Source of the DNA: Xylogone sp. PMI_703
Lineage: Eukaryota; Ascomycota; Leotiomycetes
Reading direction: 5' to 3'
NCBI GenBank assembly: GCA_021399445.1
Contig: JAJTUQ010000001.1
Span: forward strand, 7,378,001 to 7,442,000
Length of the DNA stretch: 64,000 nucleotides
Shown: one piece after another, positions 25,326 to 37,882 of the stretch
How positions within the stretch are numbered: the first letter of the stretch is position 1
Layout of the letters: each line of letters begins with the position of its first letter
The notes under the pieces: model-generated
Database searches by the model: none
The model's input: only the letters and a program-made list of their open reading frames with translations
Told to the model about the DNA's origin: nothing
Program-made: the position numbers and the translations under genes

Positions 25326-28300
25326 CTGTGCAGTAGTGTGATGTTATGTGTGTTCTTCGTTTCGAGGTGGAGGTTCTGGAAATTAGGATGGGAGGAGGGG
25401 CTCGTGCAATGTCGTAAGAATGAGCAGCCAGGCAAGGTGATCGAAATAAACGAAGCTGGATCGACGAAGCCGAAAAAAAGATTTCTCTTTTGTTCTACCC
25501 TAATAGTATGTCACAGATAGTAGAATTATGTGACTGCGAAGGGATCGAGCATGTCAGAAAGCTATGCGTGTGTGTGTTTGTGTGTAAGGCTGAACCGGGA
25601 GCCAAGGCAGAGAGCTGAGACTCATGGAAACTTACTAGTGCAGACAGGAGAGTATGTAATGGTAACGGTCGACAATACAGGAAATATCATTTACAAACAG
25701 AAAAAGAACAAAAGAAGGATCCTAAGAAAAAGGCGAGGAGAGCTCAAGAGGTATCGAGCATGGAGGGAGCCGTGGACCGGAAGGCAGGTGAAGGCTTATA
25801 CGTCGTAGGTAGTAGGGCGGAGGAGAGGTCGCGCGACACAACCCCTTCGTTTGTCATATGCAACGGTCCCAGCAGGCGCGGATTTTGCTGGTGAAGGCAG
25901 CCACCCGTGGAAGCAGCAGTTGTCGGACACCCCAAAGGAGGAATCTGGCCGCCCAGCTGCTTTTATGATACTCCTTTGTATGCAGTTGGGTCCCCAGCGA
26001 GGGAGAGAGAGAGAGGAGAGACCGAGTCTAATAAGCTACCTTGCTCTTCGGAGGGGGCAACTGCACGATTTTCGAGGTGCGAAGATGCACCTGGGACGAA
26101 GCAAGGCAGGAGTGGGTCCGGCGTGGCAGAAAGAAACGAGGTGCTGGCCGTCTCTTTCTTCTGCGTCTGCTCTGCTCTGCTTGCTTGCTGGAGTCTAGGT
26201 GTTCGTCGGGAGTCGAGGTCGAAGAGGTTTCGTTTGGACCTGAGATAAAGAGTTCGCACCTGTGTGGCCTGGGGGGGCTTTGTTGCACCGCGCAGACGAT
26301 GGAACGGATGGAGGAAGTGGGAACGGGGGTTTTTGGCTTGGATCGGGTCCTGGGGGCAATCTGGGTTTTTCTTTTTGGGATGGATGGGAGCAAAGAGCGA
26401 CGCGGGCGATGCGGTCAAATTTAGTGTATCACCTAAGCCGGACTGGTCGTTGCTGTTTTGAGGAGGGAGGGAGAGGAATCCGGGGTGAATTAGTGGGAAT
26501 CAGTTGGCAGCTGGGCGCTGCTGAGGGCCGTCGAGCGTGAGTAGAACGGCAGGAAGCCGGCTTGCTGAGAGAAGTGGTTTTAACCCAAAGAGGCTGCGAG
26601 GAATTGAGGGTTTCTTTCTGGAGAATAATGAGGATGAGGCTAGAAGAGCAGTGCGCAGAGAGCAGGCGTTGCACAATCTCGAATGTTTCGACGTGATTGC
26701 AGACGGGGAGCATGTACTTGTTATTACTTGTTCCTTTGTTACTTGCGCTGTGTACCGTGTACCGCAGTAGCCAGCCAAGTATGATTACTACTGTAATGTA
26801 CCAGCCCTGTCCTGTGCCGTATTGGTCCTGTTACTTTATCGTATCGCAATTCTTCCCTTACGGTCTCTCTCTCTCTTTCTCTTTCTAACTGACTTGAACT
26901 TCCTGGGCCGGATGCCTGCTGGGCGATGGCTGCTGCATGCCCCCTTTGGGTCCCCCAGCCGGGCAAGGCGCAAGCAGCCGGGGGCGAAACCTTGCGCGGG
27001 GTCTGGTCAGCAATCAGCAACCAGCAATCAGCGAGCGAATCGAAGCCGCGTCCCGGGGCCAGAACAACACCTCTCAGCGCTGCTCCAGCGCGGCAGCTGG
27101 CGAGCCGTTGTGCGTCAAATGGAAAAGGGGTTTTGTCAAGGTGTTCAAATGTGCTGGACCGTCCTGGATTGTTGTATCATACGTCGTTCCTTCCCCTCTT
27201 CTGGCGGGGTGAATTGATGTTGGAAGTTGCCCACAGCTGCAACTGTGGGCGTCAGGGTCTGGAGCGTGCCCCGGGAGATAAAGTTAGGCCTGGCCACAGC
27301 GCGGTGGATGCTGAAGAGACGGCCCCAGCGACAAGCGACAAGCCCCGTCAGTGCACCACAGAGAGGGTCCCGCTCAGCGCTCGCATTGATGGAGCCCGTT
27401 GGCACCTCAAGCTCTAGAACTACCGTAACTACAGTAGTACTTGAATTAAGTACAAGTAGCTGTATCAGCATATCAGCATATCTACAGTACCGTCCTGGTG
27501 TCCGCTTTGCGCCCTCTCAAGCACGAACTGGGCTGCCCACTCTGCCCTACCGGTACAGCCCTCATTAATTGGAACATCCTGTACGGCATTACGGGTAACA
27601 GTACTGTGAGTGAGTAAGTAAGTATTACTCCAGCTTACCTTGGAACCCACTCATACCATAGCATACAATAATAACAACAATACAACCATTTCTCTTTCTT
27701 TCTCTCTCACGCACACACCGCACACACACAGACACACATACACACTACTGTACTCGCCCCAACAAGCGCCGCGCTGCTACGCGGAGTTGTATGGTGCCAC
27801 GGGACTCCACCTCGAACCCGTCAACCGGCTCTCGTCACTACTTAATCCTAAGCGTCCATCTGTCTATGGCCCAGACGGCCACGGTGGAACTCTGCGTTGC
27901 TGTTGACGCTTCTGTCTAGACCCGGATTGCTTGGGCGAGAGGCACGACATTCGCACTGCTCTTCGTCGTGGCTGCTTATGCTGGAGCCGTTGCGTGGAGA
28001 GCAGATGCTCTGTGTGCAATGTGGATTGCCTGCGAAGACCAACGGTTCAGTGGGCAACAGCCGGTACACACCCTCAGCTTCTCCCTCTATACACAGTAGA
28101 CGCCACCAACCGAGTCTTTGGCTCATGCTTCAGCACGAGAAAAAGCTCCATCCGCAAAATCCAACCCCCCTATCAAACAAAAACCTTTTGTGGCGCCAAG
28201 GTCTCTCTCCACAAAGAAGGCTCGAGGAAATCAGCACTGCATAACGAGAATAATGAAACTTTTCCCGGGGATCTACACGATGTAATGGTGGCTACTCCCG

Positions 28301-30763
28301 TCCGTCCATTCAGCTCGCGGCATCGGCAGGGCGCATTGGCTCCCAGGCTCCCTACAAAGATCGCAGTTGCCTCTCGCTCTACGTACAAACAAACCATCCC
28401 AGCTCCAAATCTCCTCGAGCGGAGTACAGAGGAGCATCCCGGTGGCGTCCTATGAGAGCGGGTACTGCAGCATACCGCATCCTGCTTGCAGCAGCAGCAG
28501 GAATATCGCCCGACTCCAGACACGCTGGAGTCCTCCCGAACTCCACAATCAGGGCAATCTCGATTCAATCGAGACCCCTCGAGCCCGTACGTAGTAGAGC
28601 ACTGCTCGCTCGACGAGAAAAACAATGCCCTTCGACTCCTGCAACTCGCTTTCCTGCATACCGTAGGCCACCAGCCAATGCATGCCACATACCTTCTTCT
28701 CGGACCACGGGACTCTTCGTACGCCCTCATTCGATTGCCTGCCTGCTGCCATGATTCACCACTCCACACCGAGAGTTTTGTGCAGTGAGATCGCTGGGCT
28801 GGAGACTGTGGTATATCCGCAGCCTGCTGGGCGAGAATACGGCTCCCTAAAACGGGGGCATTCAACCTCAGCCGTTTTCTCTAGACCTTCATCAAACCAC
28901 AAAGCCTTTTTCATCTACCCGATAACGAGATAAAAGATAAAAGAGGAGCATAATGAGGCGCACCGCTTGGTAGCATTCTCCTTATTTTCCAGGTCTATCA
29001 TGCAGTGCCGTGCATGATACACCGCTATTTCACCCCTCGCTACTGGCTGTACTCATTGTGCGGCGGTGACAGCATTGATGGTCAGGCTAGGTAACCTCCC
29101 CAGGCGGGTTACACGGCGTCCCGAAATGCCCACCAGCGGTTGGCGTTCAGATCTGAGGCTGGCCGTGAATATTCTCCGCTGTTTGAGACCTTGAAAGAAG
29201 AAAAGCCAAGTGGCAGAGAAGTGAAGATTGGCCAATCATATCCGACCTGCGATTGGCCTATTAGGAGTAACTGCTAGGGATGATAAGGGAACATCATGAA
29301 GAACAACTTTCCTGAGGTGTCCAAAGATGAGCATTAAGAGAGAGTGAGAGAGACTGGAGCCTTTGGTGGCATCAATCTCAATCCTTCCGTTGCATCGTTG
29401 GTATCATATCTCAGATTATGATGGCCAGGAGATGAAAGAAAACAAGTTGTGCTGCAGAAGAAATGCAACTGTAGAGAAACACTCGTATGTACCTTTCCTG
29501 CAGCAGACCATTTCCGCATGTCTAGCTTCCTCGCAGATTCTATGCGCTTTTGAGCAGGTTCGTGGACCCATTGCCTCTACCAGAGACCGTCCGTGAATTG
29601 GAGGCGCATAAGTCACATGATCCACCCACGGCTCACGTGAGATTGAATCCTCCTCGTCTCTCTGTCGTGACGTCTAAATGGGGAACGTTATTGGTGGGGC
29701 GTCAGCGAGCCGCATCCTTGTTCTCAAACGACAGGAGTGCTGATCAAGAACATGAGGATAATCTTTCGCTCACTGACCTTGCTACTAGCACCTCTCCATA
29801 TCATCAAGCTCTATTCATGGCGTGCTACTCCTTCACTTATGGATAACACGCATCCACGAGCAGCTGCACGAAGAGGTTTTTGCCGCTGGGTGACGTTTGC
29901 TGACCTCGAGGGAGTATTTAAAGTGACTTGAAGATGCAAGAACGAATCAGACGTAGCCGAGCTTTTGACAGAGCACGCGCCAGCAGCTCTTCATTTCCGG
30001 AGCCCCAGTGCAGGAGCACCCTCATTGGCCAATCTGTCAGGTACCAGGCGCGCTTGCCCGGAAACGGCTCGGTCGTCGGGCGCTTAGGGGCTTCGCGCAC
30101 CACTAGACCCTGAAACGTCGTTGGATTCCTTGCTCCCAAGGCACCAAGTCCTCGTCTGCACCAATGGAGGCTGGTTCACGATGGTCCAGCCAATTCCCCC
30201 CCTCGAGGGCACGCACCGCTCCCAAAGCGACGAAGGATCGAAGGGGTGAAATGGGCTCGCCTCTACTCCTTCTTTCCCTCCCTACTGTTGTCGCTGCAGT
30301 CGTCCCTTTCCACGACTTCACACCACCAGCAGCTCATCGCTCTTTTCGCTCTTTCCTTTCCTTCGGGATATCTACACTCCTTCTTGGTGGTTGATCAGCT
30401 TCACTCCTTTAAGCTGCTCGCCGTTCGCTCCCTTCTCTGGTGTTTTTGAGGCATTTCGAGTAACCCGACTGTGACACTGAAAATCCGGCCCGTTCTCGCT
30501 ATTCTGCGCGCTCTGGGTAAGTGAGAATATACTGCTGCATACCTTTCATCGTAGTCACAATTTTCGACTCCTCTTGGTAGACTCGTAGAGAATATTATGA
30601 GGATGTGGATGCTCGAAGATGGAGACCATGCTGGGTGTAAACGGGAGGCTAATTCAGACCTACAGACAGCTATCTTCTCAATCACATTCGGCCACCTCGA
30701 ATTATCCATCCACAAGGCACCATTTAATGCGCCGAAACGACCGCGATTAACGACAAATACACA
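25326..30763. other. 5.4-kb gene-free region between two divergent genes
   Basis: The Pumilio gene reads left and the membrane-protein gene reads right, so both promoters lie here. No coding gene is supported: frames such as 28865-28173 on the minus strand are compositionally random. Contents include CA/GA simple repeats (27709-27746), (GTGA)(GTAA) repeats at 27607-27625, repeated CAGCAATCAGCAAC units at about 27007-27032, TAC-N-GTA palindromes (26750-26800, 27420-27605) and a perfect hairpin at 28996-29019. Confidence 0.6.
28996..29019. repeat. Perfect 9-bp inverted repeat
   Basis: TATCATGCA, a 6-base loop GTGCCG, and the exact reverse complement TGCATGATA. It lies in the gene-free region; no terminator or gene is attached to it. 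Confidence 0.8.
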
Positions 30764-31333
30764 ATGGCATCTCTACTAGCTTCCGTGAGCACCCTTCGTC
30801 GTCGCGATGGCTCATCTAGTTCAGACGGCATTTCTCCGTCGATGTTAAACCTCCTTATTGCCCTCCTGGTTCTCATCTTCGTTTCTCTCTTGCTCCTGGG
30901 AGCACTCTACTTTCTCCGACGAGCGCGCATGCGCCGTCGCAATGAGGAACTTCCTCTTTATAACGAAAACCCCAGCTCGAATCCAGCCCCCCAAGACGTC
31001 AAAAATCCACACGGTTTGACTATTAGCACGCCTCCTTATTACTCGTACAGCGACGAGAAGCCTCCCCTTTCTCCAACTCAGAAGTCGCCCAGCTCTCCTG
31101 TCCCTGAAATCAGAATCACATTCCCTGACGAGACCGACGAGACCGGAAGGCCCAAATCTGGCCGTGTTGTAGTAGTCCGCATCTCAGAAACAGGAGGTGT
31201 CGGCCTCGAACCATTACAGCACGACGAAGAGCAGCTGCCTGCTTACGAGAAAGAGGCCAAAGATGGACAGAAGTTCCAAAGTATCGATATGAATAGCATT
31301 GGTGGGCTCAAGGAAAAGAGTGAGTGGAATTAA
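30764..31333 (+). CDS. Single-pass membrane protein with LPxY motifs, function unknown
   Basis: An intronless frame of 189 aa. After a short Ser-rich N-terminus there is one strong membrane segment (LLIALLVLIFVSLLLLGALY, about residues 30-49), then a basic stop-transfer cluster (RRARMRRR). The rest is a cytoplasmic-type tail rich in Pro, Ser, Asp and Glu. The tail contains LPLY near residue 62 and LPAY near residue 160, both fitting the L/P-P-x-Y motif bound by WW domains of Rsp5-type ubiquitin ligases. That suggests a possible ligase adaptor or cargo, but this is inference from short motifs. No cleavable signal peptide is evident; the topology would be N-out, C-in by the positive-inside rule. 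I do not recognise the family. Confidence 0.7.
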   Translation: MASLLASVSTLRRRDGSSSSDGISPSMLNLLIALLVLIFVSLLLLGALYFLRRARMRRRNEELPLYNENPSSNPAPQDVKNPHGLTISTPPYYSYSDEKPPLSPTQKSPSSPVPEIRITFPDETDETGRPKSGRVVVVRISETGGVGLEPLQHDEEQLPAYEKEAKDGQKFQSIDMNSIGGLKEKSEWN

Positions 31334-32433
31334 AGGCCGGGATGATCCGGGACAACAGTAGAATTGGGTTGGGTTCGAAGTCTTTTTGTATATGCCTTTG
31401 GGGGGTTTTGGAAATGGGGAAGGGGAAAATCCTGGAATACATATATTTTCTAGCTGGGCTACCAAAGTTTTTCTTCCCGTTTTTGCTGGAAAAGAAAGAA
31501 ATATGAAATTACCCTTGGGTGGCTTAAGTTCGAAAATTCTTTTCCAGGATCGGATTTCTCTTCTATCTACGGTCTTCGACGCAAGGCGCCGCCGCATCTT
31601 TGTTACTTAGCATCTACAGATGAAAGACGACAACATTTTTGTTTCGCAACACTATTCCCCTTTCTTCGGCGTCAATACCTTTTTAACGGGAGTTCCTTGT
31701 GTCCTTTATTTTTCGCTCATATCTCTGTACGCTTTTGTTTTCCTCCTCACTTCATCAACGATCGGATATTAGTTGGAAAGGCGGGGTGACTGTGGGTGGG
31801 AGGAAGAAAAATTAAAATACATGGAAGATAGCCGTAGAAAGAGTCCCCTTATGATAAGATACCTACAAGAGCGGGACTGGCTGGATATTTAAACTTAATG
31901 TATTTTATGCAATTTAAGAATGATTATACTTTATTTTCATGCCTAATGCATATGCCTCTTTTCATGCTGTGTTGTGCACTTATTTGTACACTTATGATCC
32001 GTGATTTCAACTAAGCAATCAAGATTCAATCAAGTGGTATGTACTTGGATTGTTACGTGCTTGCTCAACCATCCCTTGACATCTCTGTAGTCATCGTTTA
32101 GCTGGTAGACGATACAACTTCAACAGGGATAGTGCTACATCATATTCTCCACACCACAGTTATCTGTTCATCTTCGAACTAGATATTAAACCGTGTTCTC
32201 AAGATCATACCTGAAATTCACAGGCAGATTAGTGTCAGGCGTCTTTCTTTGCCATATCCTGGGTTGATCCGGCCTTTTTTTGTGATATCTTCCTGATGCT
32301 TCCCTCATAGACCCAACGGCATATTTCTCAGGGTTTCATCCCAGGGAGTGATTCATCCAGAGGGTAGTTATAGCAAACGATCTCCCTCTACAGTATCTTC
32401 AAAAAGCAGTGTTCGGTTTCCCCAAGTTTATCC
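31334..32433. other. Convergent intergenic region
   Basis: AT-rich between the ends of two convergent genes. It holds their 3' untranslated regions; no gene was seen. Confidence 0.5.
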
Positions 32434-33288
32434 TCACTCTCCATTACCACCTTCATCAGCCTCGAGCATAAACCCGGGACTCCAGTATTCCCACTCGCTG
32501 CACTGCATATCGACCCATAACATACTTTCCTGGACCAGGTCATCAATCGCAGTCTTTGCTCTTGCTCTCGGCCACTTCAAATTTAACATTAGCATCGACA
32601 CAGTAACGTATCCCAGTAGTTGCGCCGCTTCCAGCACAGCGCTTTGATCGGTATTGAGCTCCTTTGGTATGGATCGTATGTAAATCTTGTGGCCAACCGT
32701 AAGAACGGAGTAGGACGATCCGAGTGGTTTGAGGGTATTAACAGCGCGGAGGATATCATCCCTAAATTGTAAATGAAAGAATTGGGGTTAACAGGCTGTA
32801 CTTATCGTGTGACTGGGAAATGAAGCAAAGGAGACATACTCCGTAATCTCAGCACCACCTTCCATCCTTGTCCTCATGATCCTGTCCCGAACTTCCTTGA
32901 CTCCAATAAGCCCTCCATTCTCCTCCCTCGTCTGGCCGCATACCTCCACTACTCGTACTGCAAGCTCGAAGTAGAAGTCATTAACACTCCCGCCCAACAT
33001 CTGCGCCCAGAAACTACCTCCGCTTCCATCCTTCCCATTGCTGCTTGCTAGAGGATCAACTCCAATAGCAGCGCACATCCGCGCAAACTCAGCGCGGAAG
33101 GTCGGGTTGGAACGAATGTCTTTAGCATGTGTTTGCGCGAACTGCTGCAGGAGGGAGCGGAAGACGGACAGTTGGGTTGCGAGAGATGTGGCATGCGAAG
33201 TCCGGAGGGCAGAGCCATGAGTTGCGTATTGGGCGGAGGTTATGCGGGAGCGGTCGAAGGCCGCTAGGCCTACTGCTTTTCGAGACAT
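32434..33288 (-). CDS. VPS22: ESCRT-II subunit Vps22 (SNF8/EAP30)
   Basis: Exons 33288-32840 and 32761-32434 give 258 aa, the usual length for the family. The start MSRKAVGLAAFDRSR is the typical Vps22 N-terminus. It is followed by a helical segment (QLSVFRSLLQQFAQTHAKDI), FRAEFARMCAAIGVDPLAS, and the first winged-helix part (DFYFELAVRVVEVCGQTREE, then GGLIGVKEVRDRI). The second winged helix is DDILRAVNTLKPLGSSYSVL and the third region carries KTAIDDLVQESMLWVD. Vps22 pairs with Vps25 and Vps36 on endosomes to sort ubiquitinated membrane proteins into multivesicular bodies. An upstream in-frame extension to 33552 exists, but the family start and the position of the neighbouring promoter favour 33288. 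It is divergent from RPS16, with only 240 bases between the starts. Confidence 0.92.
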
Positions 33289-33528
33289 AGAAGATGAATG
33301 ATATATAACTCCCTCCTCCAGAAGCTCGTCATTGTTGATTGATACAAGCCCAATCATCGGCGATAAGCATGGATGGTCTGTGCGCGCACCGCTAAGCGGC
33401 TCTAGGCTTGTGGGGTATCCAAACCCTAACAATTCGCGAAAACAGAAAACCTGAGTGCGGCAAGCAACGTCGAAAATTGAATATATCCCCAACGACCAGC
33501 ACAAAGTCGAGACACGCCAACCGCAACC
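33289..33528. promoter_or_regulatory. Bidirectional promoter of VPS22 and RPS16
   Basis: Only 240 bases separate the two divergent start codons, so both promoters and leaders must overlap here. No TATA box or other named site was identified with confidence. Confidence 0.6.
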
Positions 33529-34203
33529 ATGGCCTCGACACAGAGTGTTCAATGCTTCGGCAAGAAGAAGACAGGTACGTTCTTAGATTCTACTTTCCCT
33601 GCAGACTCGAGTTAGGATGAGATCGAGAAGGGGGAGGAAATAGAAATTACTGATACTAATTTTTACTTCTGAAATAGCAACCGCTGTGGCCCACTGCAAG
33701 GTACGAATCGAGACGACGAGTAAAGGAACGTTATGAATGGGAATAAAATTAACTGACATTTGTTCTTCGCTGGAATAGCAAGGAAAGGGTCTTATCAAGG
33801 TTAACGGAAAGCCCTTGAACCTCATCCAACCAGAAGTCCTCCGATTCAAGCTCTACGAGCCCCTCCTCATCGTCGGCCTCGACAAGTTCGCCAATGTCGA
33901 TATCAGAGTCCGCGTCACCGGAGGTGGTCACACTTCCCAGATCTACGCCATCCGTCAAGCCATCGCCAAGTCCCTCGTTGCGTACTACCAGAAATTCGTC
34001 GACGAGCACTCCAAGAACCAGCTGAAGCAGGCGTTCGTGCAGTATGACCGAACATTGTTGGTAGCGGATAACAGACGTTGCGAGCCCAAGAAGTTCGGTG
34101 TATGTTTTGAGGGAGCCCCAACACTTTGTTTACAGTGTTTTTTTGCTGACACCCATTGTAGGGTCCAGGTGCCAGAGCCAGATACCAGAAATCTTACCGT
34201 TAA
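33529..34203 (+). CDS. RPS16: 40S ribosomal protein S16 (uS9)
   Basis: Four exons (33529-33574, 33678-33700, 33779-34099, 34162-34203) give exactly 143 aa, the standard eukaryotic length. The sequence is highly conserved: [69 protein letters not shown] and the C-terminal [13 protein letters not shown], whose tail reaches toward the decoding centre. The last intron uses donor GTATGT at 34100; the adjacent overlapping GTGTAT would break the frame. Exon 2 is only 23 nt. Confidence 0.97.
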
Positions 34204-34556
34204 AAATTGGTGGTTTTGGGTGTGGTGTTTGGGATTGGGAGAGAATTTTCCTATTACTACTGCATTTGCAATGGATGGGCCTTTCCGTGCTCTGGTTGTA
34301 GACTTTTAGCAAAAAATGCAAGGTTATACTAGTATGCAATATATCTCTGAAATGTGAACATCTGTTGGACCAGTATTGGCCGCCAATGCGAAAATACAGC
34401 CTATTTTGCTAGCTACTCCAGATGGTCGCCGAATGCTCAGAGACTAGCCATTGAATGGCTGAGGTACATCATCACGCCGGTTTGCACAATTCATATCAAT
34501 CCTTAAGGCGATTAAGCCAGCCCTTATAATAATAATAATCGCTCCATGCCCATGTA
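34204..34556. other. Convergent intergenic region
   Basis: The 3' ends of RPS16 and TYR1 face each other here. An (AAT)n run lies at about 34528-34540. No gene was seen. Confidence 0.5.
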
Positions 34557-36354
34557 CTACCTCTGCGTGTTTTCCAGAATAGTCTTCATCATCTCATTCC
34601 CAACCTTCGTCGCGTCAGCGAATCGAGGTTCAAAGAACTTCTGCGTACTTTGAAACCGGTCCTTCCACGACTCAAAGTCCCCAAAAGTAACACAATCAGA
34701 CCATCCCCTCGCTGCGAATGTGAACTCTAAATCATCTGATCTAAACGTATTGTCTTCAATTGCGATACGGATAACTTCATCTAATAAGGCTGGCTTTCGG
34801 AATAGATACTCCGTGACTCCTAGCCATAAACGGAACAAAGGCGTTGAACAGATCATGTGGTCGTAAGGAACAATTCCCAATTTCGACCAGCAGTCTACCA
34901 TAGCCAGGAGGCTTAGATGGTTATTTGGAGTCGGCCTTTCAGGCTTTTTACCAAGAGAGAACCGATCTAAAACGTCATCCCTGAGAAGGAGCTCGTGCTG
35001 GTTCTGCTGCGCTCCAAAAACAGCATCTCCTGCTTTCTTAATTCGTGTAGCAAACTCTTCCCTGTGTCCTTCAAGCATCAACTTAAACAGGTCTGTCACT
35101 GATTGAGCGTACTGCTTGATCTGTAACCTAGCATCCGGATTGAGAATGGCAAGACCTGCATAAACATGCCACTTCTGTGCATATATGCGTAGAGTAAGAT
35201 TGATTTTTACGTTTTCAATGCCTCCAACATAACGAGGTATTTCCCATGGGAATTGCATGTTAGCATGCCATGCTTTGCCCATGCTAAGGAATGCAGCATG
35301 AGTGACTGCTTGAGTGTCTGCTGTTATTCTGTCATGTTGAGCCGCAGACAGGTAGACATGCTGGGATCGAAGGCATGATAGAACTGTTTCTACTTTATCG
35401 AAGTCTTCCTGGGAGGCGCGGTGCTTGATAAGTACCTGAAACTGTTGTTAACACCGCCTGTGATCTATATCCTAGGATATACCTACCAATGGCTGCCCAC
35501 GAGGATCAATATTTGGACCATGGAGAGAATGGCATGAGACTATATCTACGTCCGCAGGCAAGTGCTTTTCAAAAGCAGCAATCTCCGGGGCCTTGCAGGA
35601 AGTTTGACCACCAACAATAGCACTTTGCTTGGTAGCTACATATTTGATTAATACTGATTGATACGGATGGGCGCACATTGCATACATGGTCCGTATTCTG
35701 CGACAACTTTGTCAATTGCAGCTGCTTCCACATTATATATTATGTAATCGCTAGCTCTGGAAACAAGATGTCCATTTCGTAGTATTTGTACGTTTTTCTA
35801 TGGAGCTCTCAGCATGTGCTGTAGAAAGGTGCTATATACAAAGATATTACTCTATCAGCAAATTCATTGCGCAAACTCTCATATTTATCTTCCTTGTCAC
35901 AAGCGTTGATTCTAATCGAATCAAGTCAGTGTATAGTTAAATAGGCAATTAGCAAATCTATAAAGCCACATTAGTAGTTATTCTAGCAAGTATAGCAGCG
36001 ACAGAATGTGGGTGTTGGTGTTATGGTTTCAGACAAAGTAAAGTAAGGTAGCTGAGATTTTTCAACAGTGATCACAAACAGCCAGGCTCGGTACCAGAAT
36101 GGTAATCAAGTTGACTGAATGCGATACTCAAGCCAAATGCGCTCAAGTCATCATTGAAGTGAGGGGTGTTAGGGAAAGGAGGAAATAGCTTACCATAGCA
36201 AAGTTGGCTCAGCGATTGAAAACCTCAACAGGGATCGGATTTACCTCCATCCTGCATCGCTGAGCCTCCGGGTATACATCTTTCCCATATCTCCCATACC
36301 GATGATCCCAACCACAAAGTTGGCCATTAAGTCTTTGGTGTTAATGGATGCCAT
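34557..36354 (-). CDS. TYR1: Prephenate dehydrogenase (tyrosine biosynthesis)
   Basis: Five exons on the minus strand (36354-36245, 35911-35851, 35797-35686, 35635-35487, 35435-34557) give 436 aa. The N-terminus has the nucleotide-binding glycine motif (VVGIIGMGDMGKMYTRRLSD, with GxGxxG), followed by INACDKEDKY and the substrate region VGGQTSCKAPEIAAFEKHLP and DVDIVSCHSLHGP. The all-helical C-terminal domain contains QAVTHAAFLSMGKAWH and NVKINLTLRIYAQKWHVYAG. The enzyme oxidatively decarboxylates prephenate to 4-hydroxyphenylpyruvate, using NADP in fungi. The first intron is 333 nt, far longer than the other three (about 50 nt). The Gly-rich loop and catalytic-region residues are all present, so the gene appears functional. 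Confidence 0.93.
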
Positions 36355-36669
36355 TTTTACTATCTGATTTCTCGAATTGATATCAGATAAGCAAACTTAA
36401 CCCATTACCATCCACGAAACAATTGTATCCAGGAGCACCCAATGCAGCTTGTCCTGGGAAATACTTGGTGCTTTGAAAACCCTGGAATAATTTGAAAAGA
36501 AAGAGGACGTTACCGAATCGAAAAATCGATATTTGAACTAGAAATTTTGTGGTGCCTCAGGACGCAAATGCGACTCGGCAATCGTTTTGACTAGTGCCCA
36601 CACAAACATTTATCTAAACTTCTTGAGATTTTGACGATCAATCGAACGAACAACGACAAACAAGACAAG
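36355..36669. promoter_or_regulatory. Shared promoter region of TYR1 and RPS14
   Basis: The two divergent start codons are 315 bases apart. The segment next to RPS14 is CAA/ACAAG-rich leader sequence. No specific operator was identified. Confidence 0.5.
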
Positions 36670-37326
<657 letters not shown>

Positions 37327-37882
37327 ATATTGGGCGATGTTGGGCGGGGCTTGGTTTTCTCTGTGGAGTTGACAATCACGAGGAGAACGGCATTTTTCGC
37401 CTGGTCTCCATTCTGGGTCTATTTGTCACATAGCAGCTTTTAGCGCAGCAGTTGAGAATCAATTCCTTTGTGAAGTAACTACCCGTCCATAATCCCTCAA
37501 TCGCTGTAGACCTACTCATACAAATATCCATCTCCATGAACACCGGATGAAAGCGCTCTAAAAGCTTCTTTTCCTAACGCCAAACATTCCATGCCATGTA
37601 TGCATTATTCGGAAACCTCCATGCCGTCATAATCCATTTCATCATTAAAGTGAGAGTTCTTGTAATCCGAGAATCGAGAGAACTTGTACGTTGATGCATC
37701 TTACTTACTGCACTTGCAGAAGCTACTAAGATGCCAGCAAATCTGATAGCGGGACTTTAGTACACTGCCTTGAGCGTTCGATCATCTTTCTTCTTAATAT
37801 CAAGTGCACTGGATCCTCGACGTCGAAAGCGAAATATCCTTTTCAGACCTGAGACAACCCCACAAAAATTAGATGAATGAAA
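37327..37882. other. Convergent intergenic region (RPS14 / AAR2)
   Basis: 3' untranslated regions of two convergent genes; no gene was seen. Confidence 0.5.

Noticed and set aside
28173..28865. 230-codon minus-strand open frame
   Set aside because: Ser/Arg/Cys-rich without motifs and with equally open frames on the other strand. No splice partner was found.
33289..33552. N-terminal extension of Vps22 to 33552
   Set aside because: The family start MSRKAVGLAAF is at 33288, and the extension overlaps the RPS16 start and promoter.
34072..34309. Extended open frame past the end of RPS16 exon 3
   Set aside because: It is read-through of the last intron; the spliced form gives the exact 143-residue S16 protein.
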